64,000 nucleotides of DNA from Kitasatospora cineracea (GCF_003751605.1 NZ_RJVJ01000001.1:558001-622000); one strand, 5' to 3'. Positions 15,365 to 25,036 are shown, counted from the first letter of the stretch. The notes: generated by a model not told the origin, from the letters alone. Numbers and translations: made by a program.

Positions 15365-16648
15365 TCAGACCGCGCTCCCGGCCACCCAGTCCGCCCAGGC
15401 CATGTTCCAGCCGTTCAGGCCGTTTCCGGGATTCACCGTGCGGTCGCCGGAATTGACCACCTCGACCACGTCGCCGATCATCGAGCTCGCGTAGAAGGCG
15501 GCCGCGTCGGTGCTCGGGTCGTTGCCGCCCTGGACGTCCTGCAGCGCGATGCAGCCGTGGCTGGTGTTGTCGTTGCCGAACTGCGAGGCGGGCGACCAGT
15601 AGTTGCCGTGGATGAAGGTGCCCGAGGTGGTCAGCCGCTGGGCGTGCGGCACGTCCGGGATGTCGTACTCGCTGCCCAGGCCGACGGTGCTGGAGTTCAT
15701 CCGGGTCTGCTGGTACTTCTCCGAGATCACCAACTTGCCGCCCCAGGTGCGGTGTTCGGGCGCGCCGCCGATCACCGGGTAGGTGGCGGTGACCTGGCCG
15801 TCGGTGCGCACGGTGAGGGTGTCGGCCTTCAGGTCGGCGGTGGAGACCTGGCTGCGGCCGACGGTGAAGGTGACGTCCTTGGACTGCGTCCCGTACACGC
15901 CCCTGGCTCCGGCGACGTCCTTGAGCCGCAGCTTGAGGGTGACCTTGGTGCCCTTCGCCCAGTACTCCTGCGGGCGGAAGTCGAGCCGGGTGGAGTCGAA
16001 CCAGTGGCCGACGATCTCCACCGGCGGGTCGGCGACCACGGTGATCGCCTGCTGGACGGCCTTCCGGTCGGTGATCGACTTGTTGAAGTTGATCGACACC
16101 GGCATGCCGACGCCGACGGTGGAGCCGTCCTCGGGGGTGAAGTAGCCGACGAAGGTGTTGGCCGGGGAGGCGGTCGAGAAGCTCGCGTTGGCGTCGGCCG
16201 GGCGCTGGTCCTTGTCCACCGCGGCGGCCGCGACGGTGTACGTGCTGCCGCTGGACAGCTTGGCGGTGGAGGTCCAGCTCGCACCGTCCGCGGCGAGCTG
16301 CCCCGCTATCGCCCGGCCCGCCCCGTCCGTGACGGTCACCGAGGTCAGGGTGCCGTCCAGCACGGTGACGGTGACCGGCTCGGTGAACGGCGCGGCGGTG
16401 GCGCCGTCCGCGGGCTTGACGGTGATCTGCGCCACCGAGGCCTTCGGGCTGGTGGACGGGCTCTCCGTGACCGCCCCGCCCCCGGCCGGAGCCGAGCCGG
16501 AAGCACCCGCCGCCCCGGACTTCCCGCCGCCGCCCGAACAGGCCGCGACCAGCAGCACGGGGGCCCCCAGCAGCCCGGAGAGCACGCCGCGCCGGCTCCA
16601 GTTGCCGCCGCGCGGCCGGTCCTGCTTCTCCGGTGCGGTCACGTCCAT
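15365..16648 (-). CDS. L,D-transpeptidase lipoprotein with Ig-like domains
   Basis: 427 residues. A twin-arginine-like signal (NWSRRGVLSGLL) ends in a lipobox (LLVAAC), then a Ser/Gly/Ala linker, two Ig-like domains (about 75-290) and a YkuD catalytic domain with SGTFIHGNYW and NTSHGCIAL, the catalytic Cys being in SHGC. This is the LdtMt2-type architecture that makes 3-3 peptidoglycan cross-links outside the membrane. ATG 16648 lies close behind GAGGAG; ATG 16672 is an alternative that would add 8 residues. The enzyme class is clear from the HxGx..SHGC pair. Confidence 0.92.
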   Translation of the reverse strand: MDVTAPEKQDRPRGGNWSRRGVLSGLLGAPVLLVAACSGGGGKSGAAGASGSAPAGGGAVTESPSTSPKASVAQITVKPADGATAAPFTEPVTVTVLDGTLTSVTVTDGAGRAIAGQLAADGASWTSTAKLSSGSTYTVAAAAVDKDQRPADANASFSTASPANTFVGYFTPEDGSTVGVGMPVSINFNKSITDRKAVQQAITVVADPPVEIVGHWFDSTRLDFRPQEYWAKGTKVTLKLRLKDVAGARGVYGTQSKDVTFTVGRSQVSTADLKADTLTVRTDGQVTATYPVIGGAPEHRTWGGKLVISEKYQQTRMNSSTVGLGSEYDIPDVPHAQRLTTSGTFIHGNYWSPASQFGNDNTSHGCIALQDVQGGNDPSTDAAAFYASSMIGDVVEVVNSGDRTVNPGNGLNGWNMAWADWVAGSAV

Positions 16649-16718
16649 GCTCCTCGGTCCAAGATCACGCATTTATGTGCAGATCGTACGAGAGTACCCA
16701 AGGGATGGGCAGAACGGA

Positions 16719-16752
16719 CAAAAGCCCGATCCGGGGATACCGGACCGGGCTC
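16719..16752 (-). terminator. Rho-independent terminator after the 108-aa gene
   Basis: On the minus strand GAGCCCGGTCCGG pairs with CCGGATCGGGCT with a single mismatch and is followed by TTTTG, 31 bp beyond the stop at 16784. Confidence 0.75.
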
Positions 16753-16783
16753 TCGCACGGGGTGGAACGCGGCGGGACGGGTG

Positions 16784-17110
16784 TCACTGCACCTCGTACT
16801 CGTCCCAGCTCTCGTCGTCGGGGTCGTAGTCGGTGCTGGCGGACTCCCAGGTCGCGGAGGCGAGCTCCACGCCGGGGACGTCGCCGAGCAGGGCCACCGG
16901 GTCGACGAAGTGGGCGAGCGAACCGGTGGGGTCCACCTCGATCGCCTCGACGGCCTGGGCCCGCTCGTCGTCCTCCAGGTACTCGTCCTCGGCGACCTGG
17001 GTGAGCGCGGCGGCCTTGAGGGCCCCCTCGTCGGTGATCTCGGCGATCAGCTCGATGGTGAGGCGAACGTAGCGCGGGGCGTCCTGCTCGGGCAGGTCGG
17101 TGCTGGTCAT
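16784..17110 (-). CDS. Conserved hypothetical protein, acidic
   Basis: 108 residues, strongly acidic at the C-terminus (YDPDDESWDEYEVQ). It starts MTSTDLPEQDAPRYVRLTIE at the ATG at 17110; the open frame extends upstream but loses coding character. TAGGCT followed by 7 nt precedes the ATG, so the message is probably leaderless. I recognise no domain or membrane segment. It is followed by a good U-tailed terminator and stands alone as a transcription unit between the L,D-transpeptidase and cystathionine beta-synthase genes. Confidence 0.75.
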   Translation of the reverse strand: MTSTDLPEQDAPRYVRLTIELIAEITDEGALKAAALTQVAEDEYLEDDERAQAVEAIEVDPTGSLAHFVDPVALLGDVPGVELASATWESASTDYDPDDESWDEYEVQ

Positions 17111-17228
17111 GTCAGCGAGCCTAGGGCCTCGCACAGCCTTCCGGAAACGGGACCGGGGCGGAGCCGGGACCGGGGCCCCGGGCGGACGGTGAACGGCGGC
17201 GGAACGGAGCCCGAACGGCCGCGGGCAC

Positions 17229-17270
17229 GAGGAAGGGCCGGCCCGGGCGAACCCGGACCGGCCCTTCCTC
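17229..17270. terminator. Hairpin in the 17111-17613 gap
   Basis: A 13-bp stem (GAGGAAGGGCCGG and complement, with further inner pairing) sits in the 503-bp gap between the 108-aa gene and cystathionine beta-synthase. It is about 345 bp past the beta-synthase stop, far for a simple terminator. I found no tRNA, convincing small ORF or riboswitch in the rest of the gap. Confidence 0.5.
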
Positions 17271-17613
17271 CTCCGCTCGGACTCCCCCACCCGGGAGCTC
17301 GCGGAGCCGCGCCTCGCGGCGCGATCTCGTGCCGCGGGAGCCGCCGCACCCTGGTGACAGGGGCGGGACGACGGCGCCTCCCGCGGTCCGGACACAGTGG
17401 GCCGGGTCAGGCCGACCGGTCGTGTCCCTGGCGGCCGCGGGGACGGGGAGCCGCTCCCGTCCTTCCGCTGCCACCGCTTCCGGCGTTCTTGCCGTGCTTC
17501 AAAGATGCCGTGCCCGTGTTAACCCGGTGATGCGCAGTTGTGACGTCCGAGTACCAACTGTTCCGGGGCCCGGGATCCCACCCGGGCGGCGGGCGCGGCC
17601 GGCTGAGCGGGCG

Positions 17614-19014
17614 TCAGTGGCCGGCCCGGGCGGTCAGGAAGGCCAGCAGGTCCTGCCGGGTCACGATGCCCTGCGGCTTGCCCTCGACCAGCACCACCAC
17701 CGCGTCGGCCTTCTCCAGCACCGCCATCAGGTTGGTCACCGACTCGCCGGAGCCGACCACCGGCAGCGGCTTCGACATCACCCCGTCGAGGGTGTCGGTC
17801 AGCTGGATCCGGCCGCTGAACAGGCCCTCCAGCAGCTCCCGTTCGACCACCGAGCCGACCACCTCGCCGGCCATGATGTCCGGGTGCCCGGCGCCCGCGG
17901 AGACCACCGGCATCTGCGAGACGCCGAAGTCCCGCAGCACCCGGACCGCCTCGGCGACCGTCTCGCCCGGGTGCATGTGCACGAACTGCGGGATGCCCTC
18001 GTGCTCGATGGCGTCCTTGCGGGCCAGCACCTCGCCGATGTGCGCCTCGTCGGTGGCGGTCGGCAGGAAGCCGTAGTCGGCCATCCAGTCGTCGTTGAAG
18101 ATCTTCGACAGGTAGCCGCGGCCGCCGTCCGGCAGCAGCACCACCACGACGTCGTCCGGCCCCAGCTCGCGAGCCACCTCCAGCGCCGCCACCACGGCCA
18201 TCCCGCAGGAGCCGCCGACCAGCAGGCCCTCCTCCTTGGCGAGGCGGCGGGTCATCTGGAACGAGTCCTTGTCGGAGACCGCGACGATCCGGTCCGCGAC
18301 CTGCCGGTCGTACGCGGTCGGCCAGAAGTCCTCGCCGACGCCCTCCACCAGGTACGGCCGCCCGGTGCCGCCCGAGTACACCGAGCCCTCCGGGTCGGCG
18401 CCGACGACCTGCACCTTCCCGCCGGAGACCTCCTTGAGGTAGTTGCCGGTGCCGGAGATCGTCCCGCCGGTGCCGACGCCCGCCACGAAGTGGGTGATCC
18501 GCCCCTCGGTCTGCTCCCACAGCTCCGGGCCGGTGGAGTGGTAGTGCGAGGCCGGGTTCTCCGGGTTGGAGTACTGGTCCGGCTTCCACGCGTTCGGGGT
18601 CTCCCGGACCAGCCGGTCCGAGACGTTGTAGTACGAGTCCGGGTGCTCCGGCGCGACCGCGGTCGGGCAGACCACGACCTCCGCGCCGTACGCCCGCAGG
18701 GTGTTGATCTTGTCCGTGGACACCTTGTCCGGGCAGACGAAGATGCACTTGTAGCCCTTCTGCTGGGCCACGATCGCCAGCCCCACCCCGGTGTTCCCGC
18801 TGGTGGGCTCGACGATGGTGCCGCCGGGCTTGAGCGCCCCGGAAGCCTCCGCCGCCTCGATCATCCGCATGGCGATCCGGTCCTTCACCGAACCGCCCGG
18901 ATTGAAGTACTCGACCTTCGCCAGCACGGTGGCGCTGATCCCCTCGGCGACCTTGTTGAGCTTCACCAACGGGGTGTCGCCGACGAGCTCGATGATCGAA
19001 TTGTGGTACCGCAC
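17614..19014 (-). CDS. cbs: Cystathionine beta-synthase
   Basis: 466 residues. The fold-type II PLP core has NPGGSVKDRIAMRMIEAAE with the PLP lysine, PTSGNTGVGLAIVA and GVGTGGTISGTG. A C-terminal Bateman pair of CBS domains (about 330-460, ending GIVTRQDLLAFLTARAGH) follows. It condenses homocysteine (or O-acetylserine-type substrates) to cystathionine; the Bateman domains distinguish it from CysK. I chose GTG 19014 (VRYHNSIIELVGDTPLVKL) because GGGAGG lies upstream and family members start here. It is divergent from the SGNH hydrolase gene and partners metB in transsulfuration. Confidence 0.92.
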   Translation of the reverse strand: MRYHNSIIELVGDTPLVKLNKVAEGISATVLAKVEYFNPGGSVKDRIAMRMIEAAEASGALKPGGTIVEPTSGNTGVGLAIVAQQKGYKCIFVCPDKVSTDKINTLRAYGAEVVVCPTAVAPEHPDSYYNVSDRLVRETPNAWKPDQYSNPENPASHYHSTGPELWEQTEGRITHFVAGVGTGGTISGTGNYLKEVSGGKVQVVGADPEGSVYSGGTGRPYLVEGVGEDFWPTAYDRQVADRIVAVSDKDSFQMTRRLAKEEGLLVGGSCGMAVVAALEVARELGPDDVVVVLLPDGGRGYLSKIFNDDWMADYGFLPTATDEAHIGEVLARKDAIEHEGIPQFVHMHPGETVAEAVRVLRDFGVSQMPVVSAGAGHPDIMAGEVVGSVVERELLEGLFSGRIQLTDTLDGVMSKPLPVVGSGESVTNLMAVLEKADAVVVLVEGKPQGIVTRQDLLAFLTARAGH

Positions 19015-19266
19015 GGGGGTCCTCCCGGTCGATGGCATCACTGACTTCCCGAAACCCCCAGCCTAGGGCCCGCCCCACCCCCGCACCGCCAGCCCGCCCC
19101 GCCGCCCCGCCGATCCCGCCGGTCGCGCCGCCGGCGGGCGCCGCCGCACGCCCGGGGCGGCCGGGGTCCGGCGGGCGGGTGGTTCTGCGGGGGTGGGCCG
19201 GTAGGGCGGGGCGGTCGGGGGGTAGCAGTGGGGTACCGGTGTGCGGAGCGGAGGAGGGGGTGGGCC

Positions 19267-20367
19267 ATGACCGGCTCGCAGGCGTCGAGGGCCCGGGTGG
19301 CGCGACGGATCGCCACGGCGGCGGCCTACGGGGGCGGTGGGCTGGGGCTGCTGGGGGTGGGGCTGGCGGGGGTGCTGCTGACCGAGAGCCGGATGGCGAT
19401 CCGGGCGATCGGGGTGCTGGACGGCGATCCGCCGTTCGCGGACGGGGTGTACGGCGAGGCCTTCGCCGACCCGGAGGACTCCCGGCCGCCCCTGCTGCTG
19501 GCGTTCCTGGGCGATTCGACGGCGGCGGGGCTGGGGGTGCAGCGCCCGCAGGAGACGCCGGGTGCGCTGTTGGCGTCGGGCCTGGCCTCGGTCGCGGAGC
19601 GCCGGGTGCGGCTGGTGAACGCGGCGCGGACGGGGGCCCGTTCGTCGGATCTGGCCCGGCAGTTGGAGTCGGCGCTGCCGCAGCGGCCGGACGTCGCGGT
19701 GGTGATGATCGGTGCGAACGACGTGACCCGGCACGCCCCGGCGGCCCGCAGCGTGCGCGAACTGGGCGAGGCGGTGGGCGCGTTGGTCTCGGCGGGGTGC
19801 CACGTGGTGGTGGGCACCTGTCCGGACCTGGGCACCATCAAGCCGGTCCGGCCGCCGTTGCGCTGGGTGGCGCGGCGGTTGAGCCGGCAGCTCGCGGCGG
19901 CGCAGACCATCGCGGTGGTGGAGGCGGGCGGGCGGACGGTCTCGCTGGGTTCGCTGCTGGGGCCGGAGTTCGCCACCCGCCCGGAGCTGTTCGCCGCGGA
20001 CCGCTACCACCCGTCGGCGCAGGGTTACGCGACGGCGTCGATGGCGCTGCTGCCTTCGCTGTGCGCGGCGTTGGAGCTGTGGCCGCAGGAGTCGCCGGAG
20101 GCGGGCGGTGCGGTGGAGCCGCAGGCGGTGCTGCCGGTGGCGGTGGCGGCCGCGGCGGCGGCCGGGCGGTCGGGCACCGAGGTGTCGGCGGCCGGTCCGG
20201 CGAACGGCACCTGGCGGTGGGCGACGTTGAAGCAGCGCTTCCGGCTGGCCCTGCCGGGCGGGGAGGAGGTTGGTGCGGTCGGGTCGGACGCCGACCGCCC
20301 GCCGCGGGGGGACGCGTCGGCGAACTCACATCCGGAGGCGGATGACGCCGGAGCTACCAAGCGGTAA
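19267..20367 (+). CDS. SGNH/GDSL hydrolase, membrane anchored
   Basis: 366 residues. An N-terminal hydrophobic segment (about 16-40) anchors or exports the protein. The SGNH blocks are clear: LAFLGDSTAAGLGV with the nucleophile Ser, MIGANDV (block III Asn) and DRYHPSAQGY with the catalytic Asp/His. The C-terminal ~100 residues are low-complexity and Ala-rich. ATG 19267 follows GGAGGAGG. These hydrolases act on lipids or acetylated glycans outside the membrane; the substrate is not predictable here. Confidence 0.88.
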   Translation: MTGSQASRARVARRIATAAAYGGGGLGLLGVGLAGVLLTESRMAIRAIGVLDGDPPFADGVYGEAFADPEDSRPPLLLAFLGDSTAAGLGVQRPQETPGALLASGLASVAERRVRLVNAARTGARSSDLARQLESALPQRPDVAVVMIGANDVTRHAPAARSVRELGEAVGALVSAGCHVVVGTCPDLGTIKPVRPPLRWVARRLSRQLAAAQTIAVVEAGGRTVSLGSLLGPEFATRPELFAADRYHPSAQGYATASMALLPSLCAALELWPQESPEAGGAVEPQAVLPVAVAAAAAAGRSGTEVSAAGPANGTWRWATLKQRFRLALPGGEEVGAVGSDADRPPRGDASANSHPEADDAGATKR

Positions 20368-20423
20368 CTTTCCCGGGAGATCCGCCGGATCGCGTCCCGA
20401 GGTCACTCAGCGAGGAGCCCGCC

Positions 20424-21644
20424 ATGCCCGAAGCCGTCATCGTCAGCGCCGCCCGTTCGCCGATCGGCCGGGCGTTCAAGGGCTCGCTGAAGGACGTCCG
20501 CCCGGACGACCTGACCGCGCAGATCATCGGCGCCGCGCTCGCCAAGGTCCCGGAGCTGGACCCGCGGCAGATCGACGACCTGATGCTGGGCTGCGGCCTG
20601 CCGGGCGGCGAGCAGGGCCACAACCTGGCCCGGATCGTGGCCGTGCAGATGGGCATGGACTACCTGCCGGGCGCGACCGTCACCCGCTACTGCTCCTCGT
20701 CGCTGCAGACGACCCGGATGGCGCTGCACGCGATCAGGGCGGGCGAGGGCGACGTCTTCCTCTCGGCGGGCGTCGAGACCGTCTCGCGCTCGGTCAACGG
20801 CACCTCGGACGGCATGCCGGGCACCACGAACCCGCTGTTCGACGAGGCGCAGGCGCGCACCAAGCACCGCGCGGAGACGGGTGGCGGTACGTGGCACGAC
20901 CCGCGCGAGGACGGGCTGCTGCCGGACGCGTACATCGCCATGGGCCAGACCGCGGAGAACCTCGCCGCGCTGAAGGGCATCACCCGGGCCGAGCAGGACG
21001 AGTTCGGCGTCCGCTCGCAGAACCTCGCCGAAGCCGCGATCAAGGCCGGCTTCTGGCAGCGCGAGATCACCCCCGTCACCCTCCCCGACGGCACCACCGT
21101 CAGCACCGACGACGGCCCCCGCGCCGGCGTGACCCTCGAAGCCGTCTCCGGACTCAAGCCCGTCTTCCGCCCCGACGGCACCGTGACGGCCGGTAACTGC
21201 TGCCCGCTCAACGACGGCGCCGCCGCCCTGGTCATCATGTCCGACACCAAGGCCCGCGAACTCGGCATCACCCCGCTCGCCCGCATCGTCTCCACCGGCG
21301 TCTCCGCCCTCTCCCCCGAGATCATGGGCCACGGCCCCGTCGAAGCCTCCCGGCAGGCCCTGCGCCGGGCCGGACTGACGATCGGCGACATCGACCTGGT
21401 CGAGATCAACGAAGCCTTCGCCGCCCAGGTCATCCCCTCCTACCGGGACCTCGGCATCGACCCCGACCGGCTGAACGTCAACGGCGGCGCCATCGCCGTC
21501 GGCCACCCCTTCGGCATGACCGGCGCCCGCATCACCACCACCCTGATCAACTCCCTCCAGTGGCACGACAAGCAGTTCGGCCTGGAAACCATGTGCGTCG
21601 GCGGCGGACAGGGCATGGCCATGGTCATCGAGCGCCTGAGCTGA
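20424..21644 (+). CDS. Acetyl-CoA C-acetyltransferase (thiolase)
   Basis: 406 residues of the thiolase II fold. The acylated Cys is in [14 protein letters not shown] (about residue 92), the catalytic His in [14 protein letters not shown], and the second Cys in [13 protein letters not shown]. Family members condense acetyl-CoA or cleave 3-ketoacyl-CoA. GAGGAG precedes the ATG. It lies 56 bp after the SGNH hydrolase gene on the same strand and may be cotranscribed; the region is closed by the U-tailed terminator at 21693. Biosynthetic versus degradative use is not decidable. Confidence 0.92.
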   Translation: MPEAVIVSAARSPIGRAFKGSLKDVRPDDLTAQIIGAALAKVPELDPRQIDDLMLGCGLPGGEQGHNLARIVAVQMGMDYLPGATVTRYCSSSLQTTRMALHAIRAGEGDVFLSAGVETVSRSVNGTSDGMPGTTNPLFDEAQARTKHRAETGGGTWHDPREDGLLPDAYIAMGQTAENLAALKGITRAEQDEFGVRSQNLAEAAIKAGFWQREITPVTLPDGTTVSTDDGPRAGVTLEAVSGLKPVFRPDGTVTAGNCCPLNDGAAALVIMSDTKARELGITPLARIVSTGVSALSPEIMGHGPVEASRQALRRAGLTIGDIDLVEINEAFAAQVIPSYRDLGIDPDRLNVNGGAIAVGHPFGMTGARITTTLINSLQWHDKQFGLETMCVGGGQGMAMVIERLS

Positions 21645-21692
21645 GCGGAGTGACGCGCGTCTCATCCATTCGGAGTGACGCTGCGTGATTGA

Positions 21693-21731
21693 GGGCCGGA
21701 TCACACCGAGGGTGCGATCCGGCCCGTTTTT
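21693..21731 (+). terminator. Rho-independent terminator after thiolase
   Basis: GGGCCGGATC (21693-21702) pairs perfectly with GATCCGGCCC (21716-21725), extended by inner pairing, and is followed by GTTTTTC. This is the clearest U-tailed terminator in the window. A second small hairpin (TCGGCCC/GGGCCGA) follows directly. Confidence 0.85.
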
Positions 21732-21922
21732 CGGCCCTCCGGGGCCGAATTGTCGACGCACCGGATTGGATCAACTCCGCAGCGTAGAAAGGTATTACCT
21801 AACAATTTGAGGACAAGTAGGAAAGTCCACAACAAATCCGACATCAGCCACTGCAGTAACGGCCGTCGATACGGCAGTGTGGAGACGTAACCCCGTTCCG
21901 CTCCTCGTTGGGAGTACGTTCC

Positions 21923-22879
21923 GTGAGCGCCGTCTTCCTCTCCCTGCTGCTGGTACTGATCGTCCTGACCACCGCCGTCCTGCTCCACCTCCGCACGCTG
22001 GCACGGAAGTTGGACGCCCGGCAGCCAGCCCCGCAGGCGGACGAGGCGCTGATACGCCGCGCCGTCGCCGAGGCCCTGGCCGCCGACCGGGAGCGGGAGA
22101 TCACCGAGGCCCGGGCGTTCTGGGCCGAGCAGGAGGCGCGCGCCGCCGAGGACTCCCCGCTGTTCGACACCCCGTTCACCACCATCGGCGAGGACTGGCC
22201 GATCTTCTTCCCGCGCCCGACCGGGCCGCAGGAGGCCGCCGACAACAACGGCGTGATGGACCCGGAGTTCGGCGATGCGCTGCGGCACGCGCTGGAGGAC
22301 CTGATCAAGGACGGCCCGGCGGACGGCGGCCCGGCCGGCGGCGCCCTCGGCGGCCACCCCGCGCACCCCGCCCATCCCGCGCACCCCGCCCACCCCGCGC
22401 AGGGCGGCGGCTTCCCGGCCCCCGGTGACAACGGCGACGTGCAGGCCCGCCGGGAGGCCGACCTGCTGGCCACCGGTCTGGAGGCCGGGCTGCTGGACGC
22501 CGAGGCGGAGCCCGCGACCGCGACCGCGCCCGACCCGCGCCGCCACCCCTCGCACCCCGACTTCGTGCCCAGCCCGACCCCGTCCCGCGAGTGGACCGAC
22601 GACCGGCTGGCCGCGCTCGCCGAGGAGCGGATCGGACTGACCGACGTCCGCCCCGGCCCGCTGGGCACCCTGGACGTGTACGCCTTCGCCGACGGCACCA
22701 CGCTGTGCGTCGCCCCCGGCGACCGGGAGGCCGCCTACCGGCTGATCGACGCCGTCCGGGCCGGCGAGGACGTCCGGCTGCTGGGCGGGTCCCGGTTCTC
22801 CGGCTCGTACTCGCTGACCTTCTCCACCGACGACGAGACGGTCTACGTGCTCGCCGACCGGGTGGTCGCCTCGATCTGA
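21923..22879 (+). CDS. Membrane-anchored protein with His-Pro-Ala repeats
   Basis: 318 residues from GTG 21923, which has GGGAG 8 nt upstream (TTG 21908 is a weaker alternative). A single N-terminal membrane helix (VFLSLLLVLIVLTTAVLLHL) is followed by an Arg/Glu-rich helical stretch, a low-complexity linker with five His-Pro-Ala units (about residues 146-160), and a C-terminal domain of about 90 residues with VYAFADGTTLCVAPGDREAA and ADRVVASI. I recognise no named family. The upstream region 21775-21910 is unusually AT-rich and probably holds its promoter. Confidence 0.75.
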   Translation: MSAVFLSLLLVLIVLTTAVLLHLRTLARKLDARQPAPQADEALIRRAVAEALAADREREITEARAFWAEQEARAAEDSPLFDTPFTTIGEDWPIFFPRPTGPQEAADNNGVMDPEFGDALRHALEDLIKDGPADGGPAGGALGGHPAHPAHPAHPAHPAQGGGFPAPGDNGDVQARREADLLATGLEAGLLDAEAEPATATAPDPRRHPSHPDFVPSPTPSREWTDDRLAALAEERIGLTDVRPGPLGTLDVYAFADGTTLCVAPGDREAAYRLIDAVRAGEDVRLLGGSRFSGSYSLTFSTDDETVYVLADRVVASI

Positions 22880-22896
22880 GGCCGCCCGCACGCCCG

Positions 22897-22954
22897 CGAC
22901 GGGGCGCCGGAGCGCACGGCAAGGGGTTGCCCGTGCCGCTCCGGCGCCCCGTCG
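22897..22954. terminator. Bidirectional terminator
   Basis: A very long stem (CGACGGGGCGCCGGAGCG and complement, extended with one bulge to about 23 bp) between the convergent genes ending at 22879 and 22983. Confidence 0.8.
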
Positions 22955-22982
22955 GCGTTCTGACGGCCCGTCAGGGGGCGCG

Positions 22983-23324
22983 TCAGGCGGTGAGCCGGTC
23001 GGTGTGCTCGACGTCGGCCAGCGCGGCGGCCAGCTCCTGCGGGTGGCCGTCGCCCGCGGCGAGCGCCAGGTCGTGCCCGGTGACGGCGAGTTGGTCGCCG
23101 ACCGCGAACGCCCCGCTGTCGGGCACCTCCAGCGCGGGCAGGCCCTCCAGCGCGCGGGCCCGGTCGGCCAGCCGGCGGGCCAGCGCGAGCCCGGCGGCGG
23201 CCCGGGACGGGTGGCCGGGGACGGCGTTCAGCAGGCGGCTCTGCGGCATCGCCCGGAAGCGGTCGGCGAGCCGGTCGACGGCGTCGGTCAGCCGCGCGGC
23301 GGCGGCGGGGAGGTGCTCGGACAT
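22983..23324 (-). CDS. Small conserved hypothetical protein, helical
   Basis: 113 residues, largely alpha-helical and Ala/Leu/Arg-rich, starting MSEHLPAAAARLTDAVDRLA at ATG 23324. TACGCT plus 7 nt precedes the ATG, a leaderless promoter pattern, which supports this start over the longer open frame. The C-terminal part (FAVGDQLAVTGHDLALAAGD) resembles no domain I can name. It is a single-gene unit between two strong hairpins. Function unknown. Confidence 0.7.
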   Translation of the reverse strand: MSEHLPAAAARLTDAVDRLADRFRAMPQSRLLNAVPGHPSRAAAGLALARRLADRARALEGLPALEVPDSGAFAVGDQLAVTGHDLALAAGDGHPQELAAALADVEHTDRLTA

Positions 23325-23360
23325 GCCCCCGAGCGTAGGGCCTGCCGGGCCCCGCAACGG

Positions 23361-23404
23361 CCGCGGCGGGCCCCGGAGGATCGTTCCTCCGGGGCCCGCC
23401 GCGG
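23361..23404. terminator. Terminator of the Bax-inhibitor gene
   Basis: A perfect 20-bp stem (CCGCGGCGGGCCCCGGAGGA and complement) around a TCGT tetraloop, 17 bp beyond the minus-strand stop at 23421. Confidence 0.8.
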
Positions 23405-23420
23405 GTGCGCCGGGGCGCGG

Positions 23421-24290
23421 TCAGTCGTCGCCGCGCAGGATGGCGATCAGGCGCAGCATCTCCAGGTAGATCCAGACCAGCGAGAGGGTCAGGCCGAAGG
23501 CGGCCCGCCAGGCCTCCTTCTCGGGGGCGCCCTGCCGGATGCCCTCCTCGATCTCGGCGTAGTCGAGGGTGAGGAAGAAGGCGCCGAGCGCGATGCCGAT
23601 CAGGCCGACCACGATGCCCAGCGGGCCGGAGCGCAGGCCGAAGTCGGCGCCGAACAGCACGGCGACCATGTTGACCAGCATCAGCAGCACGAAGCCCATG
23701 GCGATCGTGAGGCCGATCCGGGTGTACCGGGGGGTGACCCGGATCCGGCCGCTCTTGTAGGCGATCAGCGTGGCCGCGAACACCGCGGCGGTGCCCAGCA
23801 CGGCCTGGATGGCGATGCCCGGCAGGAAGGTCTCCAGGGCCATGCTGATCGCGCCGAGGAAGAAGCCCTCCAGCGCCGCGTAGGCCAGGATCAGCCCCGG
23901 GTTGACGCTGCGCTTGAAGCTCACCACCAGGCCGATGACCATGGCGACCAGCGCGGCGCCGATGGCCGGCGCGAAGTTGTCGACCGGCACGGTGAACCAG
24001 GCCAGCGCGCCGAAGGCGACCAGGGTGAGCAGCGTCATGGCCGTCCGGGCCACCACGTCGTCCATGGTCATCCGGCCGGTCCGGGCCGGGCCCGCGGACG
24101 GCGCGCCGTACATCGCGGCGAGCCGGTCGTCCGTCAGCGGCGGCTGCTGGCCGGCGTACGGGCTGCCCGCGTACGGGGAGCCGTACGCCTGCCCGGCGGG
24201 CTGGGTGGCCGTCTGCGTGCCGAATCCCGCGTACTGGTCGTCGCGGGTGAAGGACCCCTCCCGCGAGAAGACCGGGTTCCTGCTTCTCAT
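23421..24290 (-). CDS. Bax inhibitor-1 / YccA family membrane protein
   Basis: 289 residues. A 75-residue Gln/Gly/Pro-rich cytoplasmic N-terminus precedes seven membrane helices with family marks such as GLVVSFKRSVNPGLILAYAA, LEGFFLGAIS and the C-terminal FFLTLDYAEIEEGIRQGAPE. Bacterial BI-1 proteins are calcium-leak-type channels; the role in streptomycetes is not known. ATG 24290 lies 7 nt after GGAGG. It is divergent from the cyclophilin gene across 169 bp. Confidence 0.92.
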   Translation of the reverse strand: MRSRNPVFSREGSFTRDDQYAGFGTQTATQPAGQAYGSPYAGSPYAGQQPPLTDDRLAAMYGAPSAGPARTGRMTMDDVVARTAMTLLTLVAFGALAWFTVPVDNFAPAIGAALVAMVIGLVVSFKRSVNPGLILAYAALEGFFLGAISMALETFLPGIAIQAVLGTAAVFAATLIAYKSGRIRVTPRYTRIGLTIAMGFVLLMLVNMVAVLFGADFGLRSGPLGIVVGLIGIALGAFFLTLDYAEIEEGIRQGAPEKEAWRAAFGLTLSLVWIYLEMLRLIAILRGDD

Positions 24291-24459
24291 CACATTCCCT
24301 CCGGGGCGGCACGGCACCACCCACACAGGAGACAAGAGTAATGGTTTGGCAAAGTATTCCGCGTCGGTCGTGAGGATGATCCCGTGTCGCCTGCGCGGGG
24401 GGCCGCCGAGCGGGCAGGGTGGGGGGCGCAACTGACGCTTACCCAGAAAGGCGGCCCCG

Positions 24460-24984
24460 ATGGCCGAGGAGCTGTACGCCACGCTGAAGACCAACAAGGG
24501 CGACATCGTGGTCCGGCTGCTGCCGAACCACGCCCCCAAGACGGTCAAGAACTTCGTGGAGCTGGCGACGGGTGCGCGGGAGTGGATCGACCCGAACACC
24601 GGGCAGAAGAGCACCGAACCGCTGTACGACGGCACGGTCTTCCACCGGGTCATCGAGGGCTTCATGATCCAGGGCGGCGACCCGCTGGGCAACGGCACCG
24701 GCGGCCCGGGCTACAAGTTCGCCGACGAGTTCCACCCGGACCTGGCCTTCACCAGGCCGTACCTGCTGGCGATGGCCAACGCGGGCCCGGGCACCAACGG
24801 TTCGCAGTTCTTCATCACGGTCGGCCCGACCACCTGGCTGACCGGCAAGCACAGCATCTTCGGCGAGGTCACCGACCCGGCCAGCCAGAAGGTCGTGGAC
24901 GCGATCGTCGGCGTGGAGACCGGGCGCAACGACCGCCCGGTGCAGGACGTGGTGATCGAGAAGGTCGTCATCGAGACCCGCTGA
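24460..24984 (+). CDS. Peptidyl-prolyl cis-trans isomerase (cyclophilin)
   Basis: 174 residues, a complete cyclophilin domain without signal peptide, so cytoplasmic. Core motifs FHRVIEGFMIQGGDPLGNGTG (Arg of the active site), FADEFHPDLAFTRPYLLAMA, NGSQFFITVGPTTWL and HSIFGEVTDPASQKVVDAI are intact. It speeds proline isomerisation during folding. The ATG follows AAAGG at 9 nt. A 17-bp hairpin closes the gene. Confidence 0.95.
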   Translation: MAEELYATLKTNKGDIVVRLLPNHAPKTVKNFVELATGAREWIDPNTGQKSTEPLYDGTVFHRVIEGFMIQGGDPLGNGTGGPGYKFADEFHPDLAFTRPYLLAMANAGPGTNGSQFFITVGPTTWLTGKHSIFGEVTDPASQKVVDAIVGVETGRNDRPVQDVVIEKVVIETR

Positions 24985-24997
24985 CCTCCCGGCACGC

Positions 24998-25036
24998 GGA
25001 AGCCGCCCGTCCCCGCGGAGGGGACGGGCGGCTTCC
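24998..25036. terminator. Bidirectional terminator, cyclophilin / ABC permease
   Basis: A perfect 17-bp stem (GGAAGCCGCCCGTCCCC and complement) with a 5-nt loop between convergent stops at 24984 and 25069. Confidence 0.85.

Noticed and set aside
17272..17613. tRNA or small RNA in the gap before cystathionine beta-synthase
   Set aside because: No T-loop, anticodon stem or conserved RNA block could be found; only one hairpin is clear.
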